Part shown: in pieces, positions 41,084-50,116 of the stretch
How positions within the stretch are numbered: the stretch's first letter is position 1
How the letters are laid out: the number at the start of each line of letters is the position of its first letter
Assembly (NCBI GenBank): GCA_016713035.1
Contig: JADJPW010000007.1
Span: 124,001-188,000 of the forward strand
Direction of reading: 5' to 3'
From: Verrucomicrobiaceae bacterium
GTDB lineage: Bacteria; Verrucomicrobiota; Verrucomicrobiia; Verrucomicrobiales; Verrucomicrobiaceae
Length of the DNA: 64,000 bases
Position numbers and translations under genes: made by a program
Notes under the pieces: model-generated
The model's database searches: none
The model's input: only the letters and a program-made list of their open reading frames with translations
Told to the model about the DNA's origin: nothing

Positions 41084-41455
41084 GTGAGTTTTATGGAAGC
41101 CATCGCTGAAGTATTTGTTGGTCTGATGATGGCTTTGGCGGAAGCCATGGTACATCTTCTCATTCTGACGGCAGAGATATTGCTCACAGCTCTGCTGTGG
41201 GCGATTCGTCCATTTTGGTCAGCCGAGAAACAAAAGCAGTCGATCTCAGAGACTCGGCGCAAGGTTATGAAAAGACTGCTGGTTGTGTTGCTCTGCACTG
41301 CTGGTTTGACTGGCGTTCTCTGGTCTTGGTTGCCCAAAGAAGAAGATAAACCCTCCACGCCCCTTCACCTAACACCCGAGTTGGAGGCGAAAGTCCGGCA
41401 GTTTCGTGAAATCTTGGAAAGGAAAATGGAGGAGAGAAGAAACACCCCACCATGA
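41084..41455 (+). CDS. Small membrane protein of unknown function
   Basis: GTG 41084 or ATG 41093 starts a 120-123-residue protein with a long hydrophobic N-terminal segment ('VGLMMALAEAMVHLLILTAE', 'ILLTALLWAIRPFW') and a second membrane helix ('RLLVVLLCTAGLTGVLWSWL'), followed by a charged helical tail ('ELEAKVRQFREILERKMEER'). No family is recognised. Its end overlaps the next small membrane gene by 4 nt (ATGA), indicating a coupled two-gene unit of inner-membrane proteins. It shows no sign of belonging to the upstream giant gene's function. Confidence 0.65.
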   Translation: MSFMEAIAEVFVGLMMALAEAMVHLLILTAEILLTALLWAIRPFWSAEKQKQSISETRRKVMKRLLVVLLCTAGLTGVLWSWLPKEEDKPSTPLHLTPELEAKVRQFREILERKMEERRNTPP

Positions 41456-41712
41456 AAGACCTCCACTCCACCAAGGCCATGTGGCTGAAAGCTTGGCTGT
41501 TTCTATTCATCGGCCTGCTCTCTGCCGCGATTTTGCTGGTGGAGCACTGGAGCTGGCGCACGGCGGGGCTGCTGGTGCTGTGCGTGTGGGGATTTTGCCG
41601 CGCTTACTACTTCGCATTCTATGTGATCGAGCGCTGGGTGGACCCAGGGCATAGATTCAGCGGGTTGGGGCACTTTTTCGTTTATGCGTGGCGGAAATGG
41701 CGCGGCAGGTGA
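41452..41712 (+). CDS. Small membrane protein of unknown function
   Basis: The 86-residue protein has two hydrophobic helices ('AWLFLFIGLLSAAILLVEHW', 'AGLLVLCVWGFCRAYYFAFY') and a basic C-terminus 'YAWRKWRGR', which by the positive-inside rule should stay in the cytoplasm. It overlaps the upstream membrane gene by ATGA. The family is not recognised. An AEC transporter follows 19 bp downstream, so all three may be one transcript. Confidence 0.65.
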   Translation: MKDLHSTKAMWLKAWLFLFIGLLSAAILLVEHWSWRTAGLLVLCVWGFCRAYYFAFYVIERWVDPGHRFSGLGHFFVYAWRKWRGR

Positions 41713-41731
41713 ATAGGGAGCGGCTTACTGC

Positions 41732-42676
41732 ATGGAAGACTATGGCAAAATCCTCACCGCCACACTGCCCGTTTATTTGATGATGGGGGCAGGCGCGGCG
41801 CTACGCCGCATGGCTGTGCTGCCACAGGAGGCGGATAAGGGACTCATGCGGCTGTGCGTCGCCGTGCTGACTCCATCTCTCATCCTTGAGCGTGTGGCGG
41901 GGAATCCCGCAGTCATGCAGCCACTGCCGGTGCTGCTGGCAGCCGGGTTGGGCTTTGGGCTGGTCGTTTTCGGCATCACGCTGTCGTACTTCCTCGCACC
42001 GCTGATCGGGCTGCGGGTGCATGAGGGACGGCGCACTTTCGGCGTGGCCTGTGGGCTGCAAAATTACGGCTTCGTGGCGATCCCGATCGTGACGGCTTTG
42101 TTTCCCGATGCAGGCACGCTCGGTGTGCTTTTCACCTTCACGCTGGGCATCGAGCTGGCATGCTGGACGGCCTGTGTGGGCATGCTGACGGGTTTTGACA
42201 AAGCACCGCTGAGGCTAGCGCTCAATCCACCCGTGATCACGATCCTGATCTCGTTGGTGCTCAATTTCACCGGGCTGCATGTCCACATCCCCGAGGTGGC
42301 ACACAAGACGCTGGGCATGCTGGGCGGCTGCGCGGTGCCGCTGGCGGTGCTGCTCATCGGTGCCTCCATCGCAGACATCTGGGGGCAGGAGCGTGTGAAC
42401 TGGCGTGTGGCGGTGCTCAGCCCCGTGCTGCGTCTCGTCGTGGTGCCGCTGGCCTTTCTGGCGGCGGCGTTTTTCCTCCCCGTGAGCCGCGAGCTGCAAA
42501 ACGTGCTCATCGTGCAGGCCGCGATGCCTTCCGCCGTCTTTAACATCGTCGTCGCACGGCTTTACGGCGGTCATCCAGCCACGGCGGTGCAGGTGGTGCT
42601 AGCGACAACGCTCGTGAGCTGTGCCACCACGCCCCTCGTCATCTCCTGGGCACTGGAATGGGCTGCTGCTGCCTGA
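41732..42676 (+). CDS. AEC (auxin efflux carrier) family transporter
   Basis: The 314-residue, highly hydrophobic protein has about ten membrane segments in two halves. Family signs are 'LPVYLMMGAGAALRRM' at the N-terminus, the central 'ACGLQNYGFVAIPIVTALF' (the conserved N-x-G-x-x-x-P region), 'LGMLGGCAVPLAVLLIGASI' and 'QAAMPSAVFNIVVARLYGG'. AEC permeases export or import small organic anions such as malate or malonate across the inner membrane; the substrate cannot be predicted here. Length and topology are complete. Confidence 0.9.
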   Translation: MEDYGKILTATLPVYLMMGAGAALRRMAVLPQEADKGLMRLCVAVLTPSLILERVAGNPAVMQPLPVLLAAGLGFGLVVFGITLSYFLAPLIGLRVHEGRRTFGVACGLQNYGFVAIPIVTALFPDAGTLGVLFTFTLGIELACWTACVGMLTGFDKAPLRLALNPPVITILISLVLNFTGLHVHIPEVAHKTLGMLGGCAVPLAVLLIGASIADIWGQERVNWRVAVLSPVLRLVVVPLAFLAAAFFLPVSRELQNVLIVQAAMPSAVFNIVVARLYGGHPATAVQVVLATTLVSCATTPLVISWALEWAAAA

Positions 42677-42722
42677 CTTGATTGATGATCCGTCTGATGT
42701 CCGTGAGGCGGAGCGGGAGCAC

Positions 42723-43019
42723 TCACGCCTTGCGCTGCCGCATCCATGCCAGCAGAAAACACAGCACGCAGGCCGCCTTCATCACCAGCAGCCACCACGG
42801 ATGCCACCAGGCTCCCGTGCGTGACTCGATCACATCCGAGACGCCAAAAACCGCGAATGCCAGTGGCAGCAGCCAGCGCCATGTCCCCAGCGCCAGCCGA
42901 TGCGGCGGCCGCAGCCCGATGAGCACCACCACGGCGATGGTGATCCATAGCGCTGCCTCGCCCAGATTAAAAAGGCGGGCAAAATCCGAATTTTCAGGCG
43001 CAGGGAGCATCGTTGTCAC
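42723..43019 (-). CDS. Small hypothetical membrane protein
   Basis: The 98-residue protein has three likely membrane helices ('ALWITIAVVVLIGL', 'WLLPLAFAVFGVSDVI', 'LLVMKAACVLCFLLAW') and a basic C-terminal tail. 'GVSDVIESRTGAWWHPWWLL' is a conserved-looking Trp-rich loop. No family name can be given. It is convergent with the AEC transporter and divergent from the FG-GAP gene. Confidence 0.65.
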   Translation of the reverse strand: MTTMLPAPENSDFARLFNLGEAALWITIAVVVLIGLRPPHRLALGTWRWLLPLAFAVFGVSDVIESRTGAWWHPWWLLVMKAACVLCFLLAWMRQRKA

Positions 43020-43080
43020 ATCACTCTAGCATCTCCGCGCTTGCCTCGCAGCACGGTTTTCGCCTACGCTGCCGCTTCGC

Positions 43081-44268
43081 ATGAAAATCACCGCCGCACT
43101 CGCCTTTCTCACCCTCACCGCCCTCACGCAGGCACAGACCCCGAGCTTCAAGGAGCAGCTCATCGACGCAGAGGTGGGCATCGGTTACGGATTGGCCGTC
43201 GCAGACGTCAATGGCGATGCACGGAACGACATCCTCCTCGCTGATAGCCACATCATCGTCTGGTATGAAAATCCCACCTGGAAGAAGCACATCATCGCCG
43301 AAAAACTCACGGAAAAAGACCACGTCTGCATCGCCGCTCGTGACATCAATGGCGACGGCAAATGCGAGATCGCCGTCGGCGCAGGATGGACTCCCAGTGA
43401 CACCACCGGCAGCGGCGCTGTCTTTTATCTCATCGCCCCCACGGACCGCACCCAGCGCTGGGAGCCCGTGAAGCTCACGCATGAGCCCACCACCCACCGC
43501 ATGAAGTGGGTGCGCAACCGCTCTGGCCGCTATGACCTCGTCGTCGTGCCCCTGCATGGCCGTGGCAATGACAAAAATGGTGAAGGCACCGGCGTCCAGA
43601 CCCTGGCCTACCACATGCCCGATGATCCAAAGCAGGAATGGCGCACCACCCTCGTCCAGGGCACGATGCACAAGGCGCATAACCTCGACATCATCCCCGC
43701 TCCTGCCGCAGAAGCAGAGAGCCTCCTCATCTGCGGACGCGAAGGCGTCGTGCGGCTCGATCAGACCGACAACGGCTGGCGTGAGCAGTGGATCACCCAG
43801 CACCCGAAAGACAGCACCGAGCTCCTCGGAGCGGGTGAGGTGCGCTACGGTGCCTTTTCCGGCGGGCAGCCCTACGTCGTCACCATCGAGCCCATGCACG
43901 GCGACAAGCTCGTGCAATACACCCCACCGCCAGATGGCCCTAAAAATGGCCCCTGGCAGCGCCGCGTGCTCAGTGACCAGCTCGTCGATGGACACGCCAT
44001 CGCCACACATGATCTACTCGGTCTCAATAATCGCCAAATCATCGTCGGATGGCGTGCGCAGCAAAAAATCGGCAAAGTGGCGATGAAACTCTTTTGGACG
44101 ACCAAAGAGGACGGCAACGGCTGGCAGGAAGCCTTCCTCGACGATGGCGGCATGGCCTGTGAAGACGCCGTTTGCACCGACCTAGATGGCGATCGCGACC
44201 TCGAAGTCATCGCCGCAGGCCGTCGTAGCAAGAATGTTAAGATTTACTGGAATCAGCGTAACCAGTAG
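43081..44268 (+). CDS. Secreted FG-GAP/VCBS repeat protein
   Basis: The 395-residue protein starts with signal MKITAALAFLTLTALTQA. Repeats with Ca-binding 'D-x-N-G-D-x-x-D/E' loops are present: 'VADVNGDARNDILLAD', 'ARDINGDGKCEIAVGAGW', 'CTDLDGDRDLEVIAAG'. This forms an integrin-alpha-like seven-bladed propeller. No catalytic domain is visible, so a binding or scaffold role in the periplasm or on the surface is likely. It is similar in design to the N-terminal part of the giant protein at 36032 and may be a paralogue of that module. Confidence 0.85.
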   Translation: MKITAALAFLTLTALTQAQTPSFKEQLIDAEVGIGYGLAVADVNGDARNDILLADSHIIVWYENPTWKKHIIAEKLTEKDHVCIAARDINGDGKCEIAVGAGWTPSDTTGSGAVFYLIAPTDRTQRWEPVKLTHEPTTHRMKWVRNRSGRYDLVVVPLHGRGNDKNGEGTGVQTLAYHMPDDPKQEWRTTLVQGTMHKAHNLDIIPAPAAEAESLLICGREGVVRLDQTDNGWREQWITQHPKDSTELLGAGEVRYGAFSGGQPYVVTIEPMHGDKLVQYTPPPDGPKNGPWQRRVLSDQLVDGHAIATHDLLGLNNRQIIVGWRAQQKIGKVAMKLFWTTKEDGNGWQEAFLDDGGMACEDAVCTDLDGDRDLEVIAAGRRSKNVKIYWNQRNQ

Positions 44269-44333
44269 AAGTCAAAATTTCGTCAGATGCTTGCACGGCG
44301 GGCCACAAAAATGCTACAACCCCGCCATCTCCT

Positions 44334-44936
44334 ATGAAAGCATCCCGCCTTTGCCTCGCTGCTGCTTCTGCGCTGCTGCTCAGCCAATGCGCCTCCTCCA
44401 TCCGCACCGATGAAGTGGTGGAGGTGCGCCGCGCCATCATCATCCAGCCTGTCGAGGCTAGCAGCAGCCCACTCTACGTCTGGCATGGCGGCGGCAGTGT
44501 CGAAGGCCCCACCAGCATCAACATCGACCTCAGTCAGCAGAAGGCCTACATCTTCAAAGGTGGCGAAAAAGTCGGCTGGACCTACGTCGCCACGGGTCGC
44601 AGTGGCTACCCCACACCCACAGGCACCTTTCGCATCACCGAAAAGGTCGTGGATAAGCGCAGCAACCGCTACGGCACCATCGTCAACCGTAGCGGTGGCG
44701 TCGTGCGTGGTGGAGCCATCGCAGGCGTGCATCGTGTGCCCCCAGGTGGCAAATTCGTCGGCGCCAAAATGCCCTACTGGATGCGCATCACTGGCAACGG
44801 CATCGGCATGCACGCAGGCGCCATCCCGAATCCCGGCAGCCCCGCCTCCCACGGCTGCATCCGCCTCCCCTACACCATGGCACGCACGATTTACCAGCAC
44901 ACCGATGTCGGCACACGCGTGACGATCATGCAGTGA
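44334..44936 (+). CDS. L,D-transpeptidase (YkuD), lipoprotein
   Basis: The 200-residue protein has a lipobox-like start (MKASRLCLAAASALLLSQC) predicting lipidation at Cys 19. The YkuD domain includes 'INIDLSQQKAYIFKGGEKVG', 'TPTGTFRITEKV', 'MRITGNGIGMHAG' and the catalytic motif 'SHGCIRLP' with Cys at residue 175. It makes 3-3 cross-links in peptidoglycan or links a lipoprotein to it, in the periplasm. Presence of a cell-wall enzyme agrees with peptidoglycan in Verrucomicrobiota. The neighbouring genes are unrelated secreted proteins. Confidence 0.92.
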   Translation: MKASRLCLAAASALLLSQCASSIRTDEVVEVRRAIIIQPVEASSSPLYVWHGGGSVEGPTSINIDLSQQKAYIFKGGEKVGWTYVATGRSGYPTPTGTFRITEKVVDKRSNRYGTIVNRSGGVVRGGAIAGVHRVPPGGKFVGAKMPYWMRITGNGIGMHAGAIPNPGSPASHGCIRLPYTMARTIYQHTDVGTRVTIMQ

Positions 44937-44980
44937 GGTAGGTCAGCCTGGGCCTCTGCCGTTTTCGCCGAACCTGAACC

Positions 44981-45814
44981 ATGTCTCCGCGCCTCCTTTG
45001 CCTCTTCCTGGCATTTTCCTCCTGCATCATCGCAGAGGAAAAACTCCCGAAACCCGGCCTGCGTGGCCAAATCACCTTTTCGGAGTCACCACCCCATTCC
45101 GATGCTCTGGAGGTCAAACTCCGCCTCAGCGCCGCAGAGACTCCTCCGGCCTACGACGTGAAAAAAGAGCTCTTTGACGTCCTCCTCCCGAAAAACTACC
45201 GCGACAGCGATCCACACGGCCTTTTCATCTGGATCAGCGCCAGTGACAAACCCACCATCCCAGCGGAGTGGGAGCCCCTTTTGGCCGAAAAGAAGCTCAT
45301 TTTCATCGGTGCCCATCACTCTGGCAATCCACGCAGCGTCTTTGACCGCATGCGCCTCGCCATCGACGCGAACTACAACCTGCGAAAGCTCGCCAACATC
45401 GATCCCACACGCGTCATCGTCTCCGGCTTCTCCGGCGGTGCCCGTGTCGCCAGCATGCTCGGCGTCTGCTATGCCGACATCTTCCCAAACACCATCTGCT
45501 GCATGGGAGTGAACTTTTACACCGATGTCGCCACGCCCGATGGCAAGCAGCGCTTTAGCATCGGCTACCTACCGCACACGGACTTCGTCCAAATCGCGAA
45601 ATCACAGTGCCGCTACGTCCTCATCACTGGCGAAAAAGACTTCAACCTGCCCAATACCCAAGCCGTCTTCACCAACGGCTTTCAAAAAGAAGGCTTCAAA
45701 GCCGCCGAGATGCTGAATATCCCCGCCCACGGCCACTCGCCACCCAAGGCCGAGTGGATGAAGAAAGCCATCGACTTCCTCGATGCCGCCCCAAGCAGCA
45801 AAAAGGCCCCATAA
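44981..45814 (+). CDS. Secreted alpha/beta hydrolase (PHB-depolymerase/esterase-like)
   Basis: The 277-residue protein starts with signal MSPRLLCLFLAFSSCIIA. 'YDVKKELFDVLLPKNYRDSD' is a typical start of the esterase domain; the nucleophile elbow is 'VIVSGFSGGARVASML' (GFSGG), the acid region 'YVLITGEKDFNLPNT' and the His region 'IPAHGHSPPKAEWM'. It is probably a periplasmic esterase. It is convergent with the DUF1501 gene, 9 bp away. Confidence 0.8.
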   Translation: MSPRLLCLFLAFSSCIIAEEKLPKPGLRGQITFSESPPHSDALEVKLRLSAAETPPAYDVKKELFDVLLPKNYRDSDPHGLFIWISASDKPTIPAEWEPLLAEKKLIFIGAHHSGNPRSVFDRMRLAIDANYNLRKLANIDPTRVIVSGFSGGARVASMLGVCYADIFPNTICCMGVNFYTDVATPDGKQRFSIGYLPHTDFVQIAKSQCRYVLITGEKDFNLPNTQAVFTNGFQKEGFKAAEMLNIPAHGHSPPKAEWMKKAIDFLDAAPSSKKAP

Positions 45815-45823
45815 ACGCTCTCA

Positions 45824-47227
45824 TCACGCCAGCACACCCTTCACGATCTCGCCATGGATGTCCGTGAGCCGGTAATCGCGGCCTTGGAAGCGGTAGGTGA
45901 GGCGGGTGTGGTCGAGGCCGAGGAGGTGAAGCGCGGTGGCGTTGAGGTCGTGGATGTGCACGGGGTCTTTGACGATGTTGTAGCTGAAGTCGTCGGTCTC
46001 GCCGTGGACGTGGCCGCCTTTCACTCCGGCTCCGGCCATCCAAACGCTGTAGCAGCGCGGGTGGTGATCGCGGCCGTGATTGTCTTGAGTGAGCACGCCC
46101 TGCGAATAGACCGTGCGTCCAAACTCACCGCCCCAGATGACGAGCGTGTCATCGAGCATGCCGCGTTCTTTGAGCTCGGCCAAAAGCGCGGCGGTAGGCT
46201 GGTCGGTGTCGTGGCACTGGCTCTTGATGCCGCTGGGCAGGTTGTTGTGCTGGTCCCAGCCGCGATGGTAGAGCTGGATGAAGCGCACACCGCGTTCGGC
46301 GAGTCGGCGGGCGAGGATGCAGTTCGCGGCATACGTCCCCGGCTTCTTCGATTCGGGGCCGTAGCGTTCGTAGATGTCGGCGGGTTCTTTGGAGAGATCG
46401 GCGAGGTCAGGCACGGCGGACTGCATGCGGAAAGCCATCTCGTATTGATCGATGCGGGCCTGCGTTTCGGGATCGTGGTAATCGGCGAGCTTGAGGCGAT
46501 TCAGCGCGGCGACATCGTCGAGCATGGCGCGGCGGCGCTCGGTGGTGATGCCGGGCGGATTCGAAAGGAAGAGCACGGGGTCTTTGCCGGAGCTCATGCG
46601 CACGCCCTGATACTTCGATGGCAGGAAACCGCTGCCCCACATACGCTCGTGCAGCGGCTGCGCGTTCGTCGGCCCGCTGGGACGCGAGATGAGCGCGACA
46701 AAGGCCGGCAGGTCTGCATTGTCCGAGCCGAGGCCATACAACACCCACGCGCCAAACGCAGGCCGCCCGCCGATTTGATGCCCGGTTTGCAGCAGCGTCA
46801 TCGCCGGATCGTGATTGATCGCCTCCGTGTGCAGCGAACGGATCAAACAGATCTCATCCGCGAACTTCGAGGTGTGCGGCAGCAACTCGCTCAACCACAT
46901 GCCGCTCTGGCCATGCTGCGCAAACTTGAACACGGAAGGCGCGATGGGAAAGCGCTTCTGCCCCGCTGTCATGCCCGTGAGTCGCTGCTCCCCGCGCACG
47001 GAGTCGGGCAAATCCTTGTCGAACTGCGACGCGAGCCCCGGCTTGTAATCAAACAGATCGAGTTGCGACGGTGCCCCCGCCTGCGTGAGCCAGATGATGC
47101 GCTTCGCCCTCGGCGCAAAGTGAGCGGCCTGCGAAGCGAAGAGCTTCGGATTCGCGAGGGAAGCGAGGGCAAGGCTCTTGAGCCAGTTGCGACGCGAAAA
47201 AGGGGCGAGGGAGGATTCGGTGCTCAT
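45824..47227 (-). CDS. DUF1501 domain-containing secreted protein (Tat signal), second copy
   Basis: The 467-residue protein begins with a twin-arginine signal ('FSRRNWLKSLALASLANPKL'). DUF1501 marks are 'AKRIIWLTQAGAPSQLDLFD', 'YKPGLASQFDKDLP', 'FKFAQHGQSGMWLSELLPH', 'EICLIRSLHTEAINHDPAM', 'GVRFIQLYHRGWDQHNNLP', 'LVIWGGEFGRTVYSQG' and the end 'LTYRFQGRDYRLTDIHGEIV'. The fold is alkaline-phosphatase/sulfatase-like; the reaction is unknown. It starts 4 bp after the DUF1553 stop and belongs to that operon. Confidence 0.92.
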   Translation of the reverse strand: MSTESSLAPFSRRNWLKSLALASLANPKLFASQAAHFAPRAKRIIWLTQAGAPSQLDLFDYKPGLASQFDKDLPDSVRGEQRLTGMTAGQKRFPIAPSVFKFAQHGQSGMWLSELLPHTSKFADEICLIRSLHTEAINHDPAMTLLQTGHQIGGRPAFGAWVLYGLGSDNADLPAFVALISRPSGPTNAQPLHERMWGSGFLPSKYQGVRMSSGKDPVLFLSNPPGITTERRRAMLDDVAALNRLKLADYHDPETQARIDQYEMAFRMQSAVPDLADLSKEPADIYERYGPESKKPGTYAANCILARRLAERGVRFIQLYHRGWDQHNNLPSGIKSQCHDTDQPTAALLAELKERGMLDDTLVIWGGEFGRTVYSQGVLTQDNHGRDHHPRCYSVWMAGAGVKGGHVHGETDDFSYNIVKDPVHIHDLNATALHLLGLDHTRLTYRFQGRDYRLTDIHGEIVKGVLA

Positions 47228-47231
47228 GAGG

Positions 47232-50087
47232 TCACTCCTTCATGATGGTTTCGTCGAGATTGATCAGCGTGCTGGCGACAGTGGTGTAGGCAGCGAGTTC
47301 GACGGGGGGCAGTTTGTCGTCGGTTTTGGCTTCGCCGAACGCCATGAGCTGTTTGGCGGCTTCGGAGTCCTTGGTGAAGTCTTGGATGGATCGCTCGACG
47401 GCGGCTGTGAGGACCTGGAGTTCCTGCGGACTCGGCTTTCGAGCGAGCAGAAGCCGGAAACCATGCGTGAGGCGAGATTCGATGGTCGTGCCGCCTTCTT
47501 TGATCATGCGCTGCGCAAGGAATCGGGCAGCTTCGACATAGGTGGGATCATTCAGCAGGTTGAGTGCTTGCAGTGGCGTGTTCGAGCGCGAGCGCCGCAG
47601 AGCGCAGGTTTCGCGAAAAGGTGCGTCAAAGAGCAGCATGCCGGGATGCGGCACGCTGCGCTTCCAGTAGGTGTAGAGGCTGCGACGATGCAGATCATCG
47701 CCGCTGCCTTGCTGGTAGGTGGCCTTGGGATTGTCACGCTGGGCCACGACCTGCTCGTAAAGACCGGGCGGATGATACGGCTTTACGCTTGGGCCGCCGA
47801 TTTTCTCCACCAGCAGCCCGCTGGCGGCCAGAGCTTGATCGCGAATGACTTCCGCGCTCAAACGATGACGCGGTCCGCGTGAGAGCCAGGTATTCATCGG
47901 GTCCAACTGAGCACTGCGAACTGAGAACTGAGAACTCTGCTGATAGGTCTCACTGGTCACGATCATCTTCACGAGCTTCTTCACATCCCAGCCGCTCTCT
48001 TGAAACGTCACCGCGAGCCAGTCGAGCAGCTCGGGATGACTTGGTTGTTCACCTTGAGAGCCAAAATCCTCGCTCGTGCGCACGAGGCCCGTGCCGAAGA
48101 AATGCTGCCAGAAGCGGTTCACGATCACGCGGGCGGTGAGCGGGTTCTCGCGGCTCACGAGCCACTTCGCGAGGCCGAGGCGGTTGCGCGGCAGATCAGC
48201 GGCGAGCGCTGGCAAAACTCCGGGCGTAGCCGCGGCCATCTTTTCGCCCGGCTTGTCGTAAGCACCGCGCATGAGGATGAAGGTGGGGCGCATCTCCTTC
48301 TGCTCCTCCATGACCAGCGTGGTGGGAATCTCCGCCTCTGCGGCAGCGATCTGCTTCTTCAAAGCGGCCGCTTCCTCACTCAGACGTCGATGCTCCGGCA
48401 TCTGGGCCATGCGGAATTCCGCGAGCTTCTTGCGCTCGGCTGCGGTTCGTTTCGCATGCACTTTCTCTGCGATGCTCACAATGCTCGCGGGCGCGATGAC
48501 CTCAGTCGGAGCCGTGGTGGCAAACAAACGCCACTGCGAAGGTCCGCCGGCATTCTCGACACCGATCGTGATCTCCACTTCCGGGCCTTCCAGAGGCTTT
48601 TCGAGCTCAAACAGTGCCTGCACCGGTTTGTCGGGTGCCACCGAGAGCACAGATTTGGTTTTGCGATCATTGTCGAGCACGTTGGCATGCGTGGCGTCGA
48701 TGGCGTGCAGCTTCGTTTTGCCGACTTTGAGCTCGCTCCATTGAAAACTGGCCGCTGGAGCCGTGGTGGAGCATTCGAGACGCAGCGCGGTGATTTTGCC
48801 CGCTGGAAGCTTCGCCTTGATCACGATGTTGTTCGCCCGCGTTTCCTGCGGACCGATCAAAACGGCTTTGTCGGCGATTTGCGGCGGATTGTCACCACCC
48901 GTGGCTTTTTGCGGCTCCAGCGGCAGCCAGTCGATCTTCGCCGCGACGAGCTTTTTCGCCCAAGGCTCCAGATCACCCGCTGCGAGGCCTTTGAGCTGAT
49001 CTTCGACGTGTTTGAGCTTCGCGTTCAATGCCGCGATCTTCGCTTCCAGCTCCGGAGCTGGCAGTTTCACAAAAGGCGGCGCATTGGTGCGCACCGGATT
49101 GCTGTAAAGGCCCACGCCGCGTTCCGGCACATTGTGGAAGAAGGCCTTCATCGCGTAGAAGTCCTGCTGCGTGAAGGGATCGAACTTATGATCGTGACAA
49201 CGGCAGCAGTTGAAGGTCTGTCCCATCCACACAGCAGCCGTCGTCTCCACGCGATCGGCCGTGTATTCGGCCAAAAACTCCTCCGCGATGATGCCGCCTT
49301 CCTCGTTGAGCATGTGATTGCGATGAAAGCCGGTGGCGATCTTTTGATCCAGCGTGGCACCCGGCAGGAAATCACCCGCGAGCTGCTCGATGGAGAACCG
49401 ATCGAACGGCATGTTCTCATTGAACGCACGAATCACCCAGTCCCGCCACGGCCATAGCTCGCGATCACGATCCACCTGGTAGCCATTTGTATCCGCAAAC
49501 CGCGCCGCATCCAGCCACGCAACCGCCATGTGCTCGCCGTAGTGCGGAGAGTTGAGAAGGTGGTCGATGTAGTCGGATAGGGCCGATAGGTCGGATGGGG
49601 CCAATGCCTTCGGCGGCAAGCCCGTGAGGTCGAGCGAGAGGCGGCGGATAAGCGTCTCCCGCGAAGCCTTTGGCGCAGGCTGAAGCCCATGCTTCTTCAA
49701 CTCAGCCCGGATGAAGTCGTCGATGGACTTGCCCGCTTTCGATTTCACCGGCGGCACGAAGGCCCAATGCGGCTCATACTTCGCTCCTTGGGCGACCCAT
49801 TGCTTCAGCGTGTCCTTTTGCTTGGCCGAGAGCTTCTTGTGCGAATTCGCCGGCGGCATCAGATCATCGGCATCGGCGGTGTGGATGCGTTCGATCAAAG
49901 TCTGCGGCCCCAGCTTGATCAGTTCCTCCCGCACATCGAGCCGCAGATCGCCCTTGCGATTGTTTTTGTCCGGTCCGTGGCAGTAAAAGCAGTTGTCACT
50001 GAGGATCGGGCGGATGTCGCGGTTGAACGACAGCTCCGCCGCGCCAGCCAGCGTGGTGAATGAGAGTAAGCAAAGACGAAAAAGCAT
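47232..50087 (-). CDS. DUF1549/DUF1553 secreted cytochrome-type protein (PSD1 family)
   Basis: The 951-residue protein starts with a short signal (MLFRLCLLSFTTLAGA). A planctomycete cytochrome C domain has heme motif CFYCHGPD (residues about 35-40); a DUF1549 domain follows ('IDDFIRAELKKHGL', 'LIRRLSLDLTGLP', 'YGEHMAVAWLDAARFADTNG', second motif 'CCRCHDHKFDPFTQQDFYAM'), then a galactose-binding-like insert, and DUF1553 ('NRLGLAKWLVSRENPLTARV', 'NRFWQHFFGTGLVRTSEDFG', 'RRSRSNTPLQALNLLNDP'). Usually encoded with DUF1501, as here. A periplasmic redox or polymer-degrading role is assumed. A GAACnGAGAAC repeat is translated in the DUF1553 part. Confidence 0.93.
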   Translation of the reverse strand: MLFRLCLLSFTTLAGAAELSFNRDIRPILSDNCFYCHGPDKNNRKGDLRLDVREELIKLGPQTLIERIHTADADDLMPPANSHKKLSAKQKDTLKQWVAQGAKYEPHWAFVPPVKSKAGKSIDDFIRAELKKHGLQPAPKASRETLIRRLSLDLTGLPPKALAPSDLSALSDYIDHLLNSPHYGEHMAVAWLDAARFADTNGYQVDRDRELWPWRDWVIRAFNENMPFDRFSIEQLAGDFLPGATLDQKIATGFHRNHMLNEEGGIIAEEFLAEYTADRVETTAAVWMGQTFNCCRCHDHKFDPFTQQDFYAMKAFFHNVPERGVGLYSNPVRTNAPPFVKLPAPELEAKIAALNAKLKHVEDQLKGLAAGDLEPWAKKLVAAKIDWLPLEPQKATGGDNPPQIADKAVLIGPQETRANNIVIKAKLPAGKITALRLECSTTAPAASFQWSELKVGKTKLHAIDATHANVLDNDRKTKSVLSVAPDKPVQALFELEKPLEGPEVEITIGVENAGGPSQWRLFATTAPTEVIAPASIVSIAEKVHAKRTAAERKKLAEFRMAQMPEHRRLSEEAAALKKQIAAAEAEIPTTLVMEEQKEMRPTFILMRGAYDKPGEKMAAATPGVLPALAADLPRNRLGLAKWLVSRENPLTARVIVNRFWQHFFGTGLVRTSEDFGSQGEQPSHPELLDWLAVTFQESGWDVKKLVKMIVTSETYQQSSQFSVRSAQLDPMNTWLSRGPRHRLSAEVIRDQALAASGLLVEKIGGPSVKPYHPPGLYEQVVAQRDNPKATYQQGSGDDLHRRSLYTYWKRSVPHPGMLLFDAPFRETCALRRSRSNTPLQALNLLNDPTYVEAARFLAQRMIKEGGTTIESRLTHGFRLLLARKPSPQELQVLTAAVERSIQDFTKDSEAAKQLMAFGEAKTDDKLPPVELAAYTTVASTLINLDETIMKE
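47906..47938 (-). repeat. In-gene GAACnGAGAAC repeat, copy 3
   Basis: On the plus strand it reads GCGAACTGAGAACTGAGAAC within 47915-47936. On the coding strand it gives 'SSQFSVRSAQL', inserted between 'VTSETYQQ' and 'DPMNTWLSRGPRHR'. It is the same type of unit as at 36689 and 36852 but in the opposite orientation to its host gene. Confidence 0.55.
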
Positions 50088-50116
50088 CTCCCGTCATACG
50101 CGGCGCGGCAGCCAGC

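Noticed and set aside
45854..47245. 463-residue plus-strand open frame
   Set aside because: Antisense shadow of the DUF1501 gene; no domain and no signal peptide.
48000..49457. 485-residue plus-strand open frame
   Set aside because: Antisense shadow of the DUF1553 gene, with biased Arg/His/Leu composition.
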